From Glebionis coronaria (lineage: Eukaryota; Streptophyta; Magnoliopsida; Asterales; Asteraceae), in contig CM046877.1 in NCBI GenBank assembly GCA_025667525.1, positions 617,348,580-617,412,579 of the forward strand: a DNA stretch of 64,000 nt, written 5' to 3'. Each line of letters starts with the position of its first letter. The stretch's first letter is position 1. Under the pieces are notes generated by a model. It did no database searches, had not been told where the DNA came from, and was given only the letters and a program-made list of their open reading frames with translations. This document shows, piece after piece, positions 61,425 to 64,000 of this stretch. The translations under genes were made by a program, and so were the position numbers.

Positions 61425-61620
61425 GTGGTCGAATCGGTAACCTGGTGACTAGAGTGGGTTGACCTGATGGTTGAATCAGCGACTCGATGACTCAATCAGG
61501 TTGACTTGGTGGTCCTGTGACCCGATGACTCAACAAGGTTGACCGGTATTCGATCCTGTTACCCGATAACTCGATCAGATTAACCCGGTAGTCGAAATTG
61601 TTACCCGATACTATCGTATG
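61425..61620 (+). repeat. Minisatellite with GACCCGATGACTCGATCAGG-like unit
   Basis: Four to five imperfect units of about 40-50 bp combine the phrases GGTGGTCGA, GTTACCCGAT, ACTCGATCAG and GTTGACC(C)GGT. The region is GC-richer than its surroundings and has no coding frame. Confidence 0.75.
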
Positions 61621-62900
61621 GAAAAACAATACATATTAGGAAATGCAAAAAAATTCAAAATTTTTCAACAAACAAAATACACCTTATAGTAGGCATATCA
61701 CATATGTTAAATAAAAAAGATAATTTCACTTCCCACTTAGAATTCATTATCCCGCCTATATTTTTCCACCAAAATTTCACTTTTCTCAAATACGTAGATA
61801 AGATCTCACACTTCACTTTTCAACCACTTATTTCCAAATAGATCTTACTTTTACCTCATCATAGATCTTTCACCACCTCTCAACACCACCATCAAACCCC
61901 CGTTCATCACTACTACTTTCTCACCTTTTCCTAAGCGAGAAAACATCACCTGTAGCAACCACTATCGCGAGCGGCATCACTACTTATCCTCTTTGTTGGG
62001 GAAATTTATTGTTTATTTCACTTATGTATATAACAAATTGTATGGCTGTTTTTTATGTTTCTTGTTCTATTGATGTTTCTTGAGTAGAAGGTGGAATTTA
62101 ACGGGGATAATATCTCTTAGCTAAGAGTCATAAAACGGGAGAAAAGGGAGGTTAATAGGCATGTTGAATCTGAAATTAGTGCTAGAGAAGTGTTGTATTG
62201 TGGCATTAGTTTAAGTTAATAAAGGTATAATACTTATTTTCATGATTATAGTATTACTAGTCAAGAATATATCATGTTTTAAATAGGGGTGTTGTGATTA
62301 TCAGTAACAAATATAGTTTGTTATATAGCTATGATTTTGGGGTTCATATGGTTAAGTCTATTTTGGAAAAGAAAGAAGGTTGTTTAGTGATAGGTTTATG
62401 TGTAGTTAAGGTACTTGTTGAAAAGGCTAAATGAAAATTTTAGTTAAGAGTTTAAGATTCATGTATAAAAATTGTGTGTTAGGATCATTAGCTAAAGTTT
62501 TAAGATATGGTTACATGATTTTGACCATATTAATTAACAGTTAGAATATATGTTCATGAATTGATATAAGAATATATGTTGTAGGTGTTCAAGACTAGTG
62601 TTTGTTAAAGTTTTCATAGTTTTCGGATAAAAGTGAGCAACGGGTAAAGGAAAATATTAAATCCAACAGAGTGTTTTTTCACCCACTGGATTCCTTTTAA
62701 ACCGTCCTTTTTAACCAGTTTGGAATGCCCAATTTTCTTTTGTCTCCAACTGATATAGTTACATGATATGATGTATTTAAAAAAGGATTTAGTAGTTGGT
62801 AAAGGTTTGTATCTTTTGTAAGTCCTGAAGTAAAACATTAGTTAGGTACATTTATCAGATTGTATAGTCTTGCATGATCTTGTAAAATGGACAACTTATA
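61621..62900. other. Intergenic DNA, no recognised gene
   Basis: Plain AT-rich sequence with CACCACC-rich words around 61850-61975. No coding or repeat structure is supported. It may be the interior of the CACTA element ending at 63151. Confidence 0.35.
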
Positions 62901-63151
62901 TTTTGGTTATACTAATAGTATGTCCTTGCAATATAGTTTGGGTAGCAAAACCGTTGAAAAACCATTAAAATATGACCCTTTACAAAAGTGGTTGCTAATT
63001 TGCAATGGATTTTTCTTGGTTGGAAAACGATTGCAACTATTTTCTCCGTTAGAAATCCGTTGCAATTAAATTTCCATGGAGCTGCAAATGGCCATTTACA
63101 ACGGATTAGCAACGGATTCCTACCGTAGCATTAGTCCTCTTGTGTTGTAGT
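62900..63151 (-). mobile_element. CACTA (En/Spm-type) transposon terminus
   Basis: The plus strand ends TCTTGTGTTGTAGTG at 63151; on the minus strand this is CACTACAACACAAGA, the classic CACTA terminal word. Subterminal repeats follow inward: variants of AACGGATT and ATCCGTTGCAA occur on both strands between about 62950 and 63120. The opposite terminus is not found in the window, so the extent of the element and its left border are unknown. Confidence 0.7.
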
Positions 63152-64000
63152 GTAATTTTCGCTACTTAGGCAAGTTTATAGATTTCATTGATAGCATTCT
63201 GCTGGAAAAGCCTGATACATGCAACCCTATTATGTTGAATTGTGTGTATGGTCGTGGTGTGCTTCAGTCCATTTTAACCACTTTTATCGCTACCAAATGA
63301 GTTGCTATTTACAATCAAAAGAACTCCTGCATCTCCAATGGAGACTAATGAGGGAGCTCCAAAGCCAGATACAAAAGAAACAGTTTGATGGTCCCTTAGT
63401 GAGTTATGACAAACTTATGGATCACTTGGTGGCATCATCTATTATTTTGTCACCATTCACGAAATAGTTTCTTACCCAACCTCTTGTAACTGGTGATATT
63501 GCCTTTCCGTGTGACGTTGAGGTTTCGATGAAGGTGTTTTAGTTAATGATTTTGAAAGTTGTCCTCCCATTATGAAAACATCCATAATTCACTGAGTGTA
63601 GTGATGATTTCATAGTTATAGTGGAAGACTACTGCTGAAAGACTTAGTATTGAATTGGCTGATTATAAAGCAAGGGTAGCATAGAGGCAAGGGTCGAGTG
63701 ATAATAATTATGATGGTACAAATGCTCCCCGTACATCACCCCAGGGCCTCATTGTTGCCAACAAACCTCATCCATTACCTTTACGAGTATGTGTTTATTT
63801 GTATGAAAAATTGTGTGATCTTCTTACTATTTAAACTATGACATTTATTTGTGCAAATTATAATCGTAGGCTGGAATTCAAGTTTACCTCAAGAGCATTT
63901 CAATCTTTTGAGATCGTAGCAAAGGGATGGCTAAGGAGTTTGGACCCAGAGGAGGTAGTTGGGAGTGAAGAGATTGGGCCAAACTGGTGTGAGGTAGATG
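63152..64000 (+). other. Exon-like stretches at the window edge, gene unidentified
   Basis: Three open patches look more coding than their surroundings: 63303-63467 (SKELLHLQWRLMRELQSQ), about 63620-63780 (TAERLSIELADYKARVA, then a stop), and 63868-64000 (FQSFEIVAKGWLRSLDPEE, VGSEEIGPNW). The last runs open to the window edge. They are not in one frame, and gaps of AT-rich DNA between them could be introns. I cannot assign a family; they could also be a captured fragment. Confidence 0.3.

Overview
This 64 kb window looks like repeat-dense intergenic DNA from a flowering plant. I favour a eudicot, probably Asteraceae, from the style of the retroelement families; that placement is a tentative inference. 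I see no intact host gene. Nearly everything recognisable is a transposable element, a nested transposable element, a captured gene fragment or a tandem/inverted repeat.

Layout. 1-8951: two related chromovirus-type Ty3/gypsy elements in opposite orientation. The 3' half of a plus-strand element (pol, then a 2.96 kb LTR) sits inside the gag of a minus-strand relative (LTR, primer-binding site, gag start). 8952-11685: Ty1/copia LTR and decayed gag, with small tandem duplications. 11686-13980: a minus-strand LTR-like block and an intron-containing gypsy-type transposase-domain gene, split by a tRNA-derived SINE. 14186-16932: an inverted-repeat-bounded element filled with a degenerate GTTCATCAG array, holding an almost fused LTR-LTR copia insertion. 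17501-22367: a candidate Helitron with a CYP96A-like P450 fragment. 22757-27755: a long imperfect palindrome whose left arm was split by an element made of repeated AATCACATGTGATT palindromes. 29060-34430: a 3' LTR with a long non-coding internal region.

34738-49745 is a direct segmental duplication (copies A and B about 12.4 kb apart). Copy A was hit by a Pack-MULE carrying an MBD-protein-like fragment and by a small TA-flanked MITE. That MITE was in turn hit by a full-length L1-type LINE with a single stop in ORF2. Copy B preserves the empty sites. 50649-52263 is a second MULE with a 9-bp target duplication. 52264-64000 holds tandem duplications, an (AT)n tract, two short-motif arrays, a minus-strand 5'-truncated LINE, a frameshifted retroelement-like relic, a minisatellite, a CACTA terminus and some unidentified exon-like stretches at the right edge.

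There is no operon-like or cooperating gene system. The interest lies in the nested insertion history, the two gene-capture events, the large hairpin and the unusual palindrome/short-motif arrays. All identity and homology statements come from reading by eye, with no database search.
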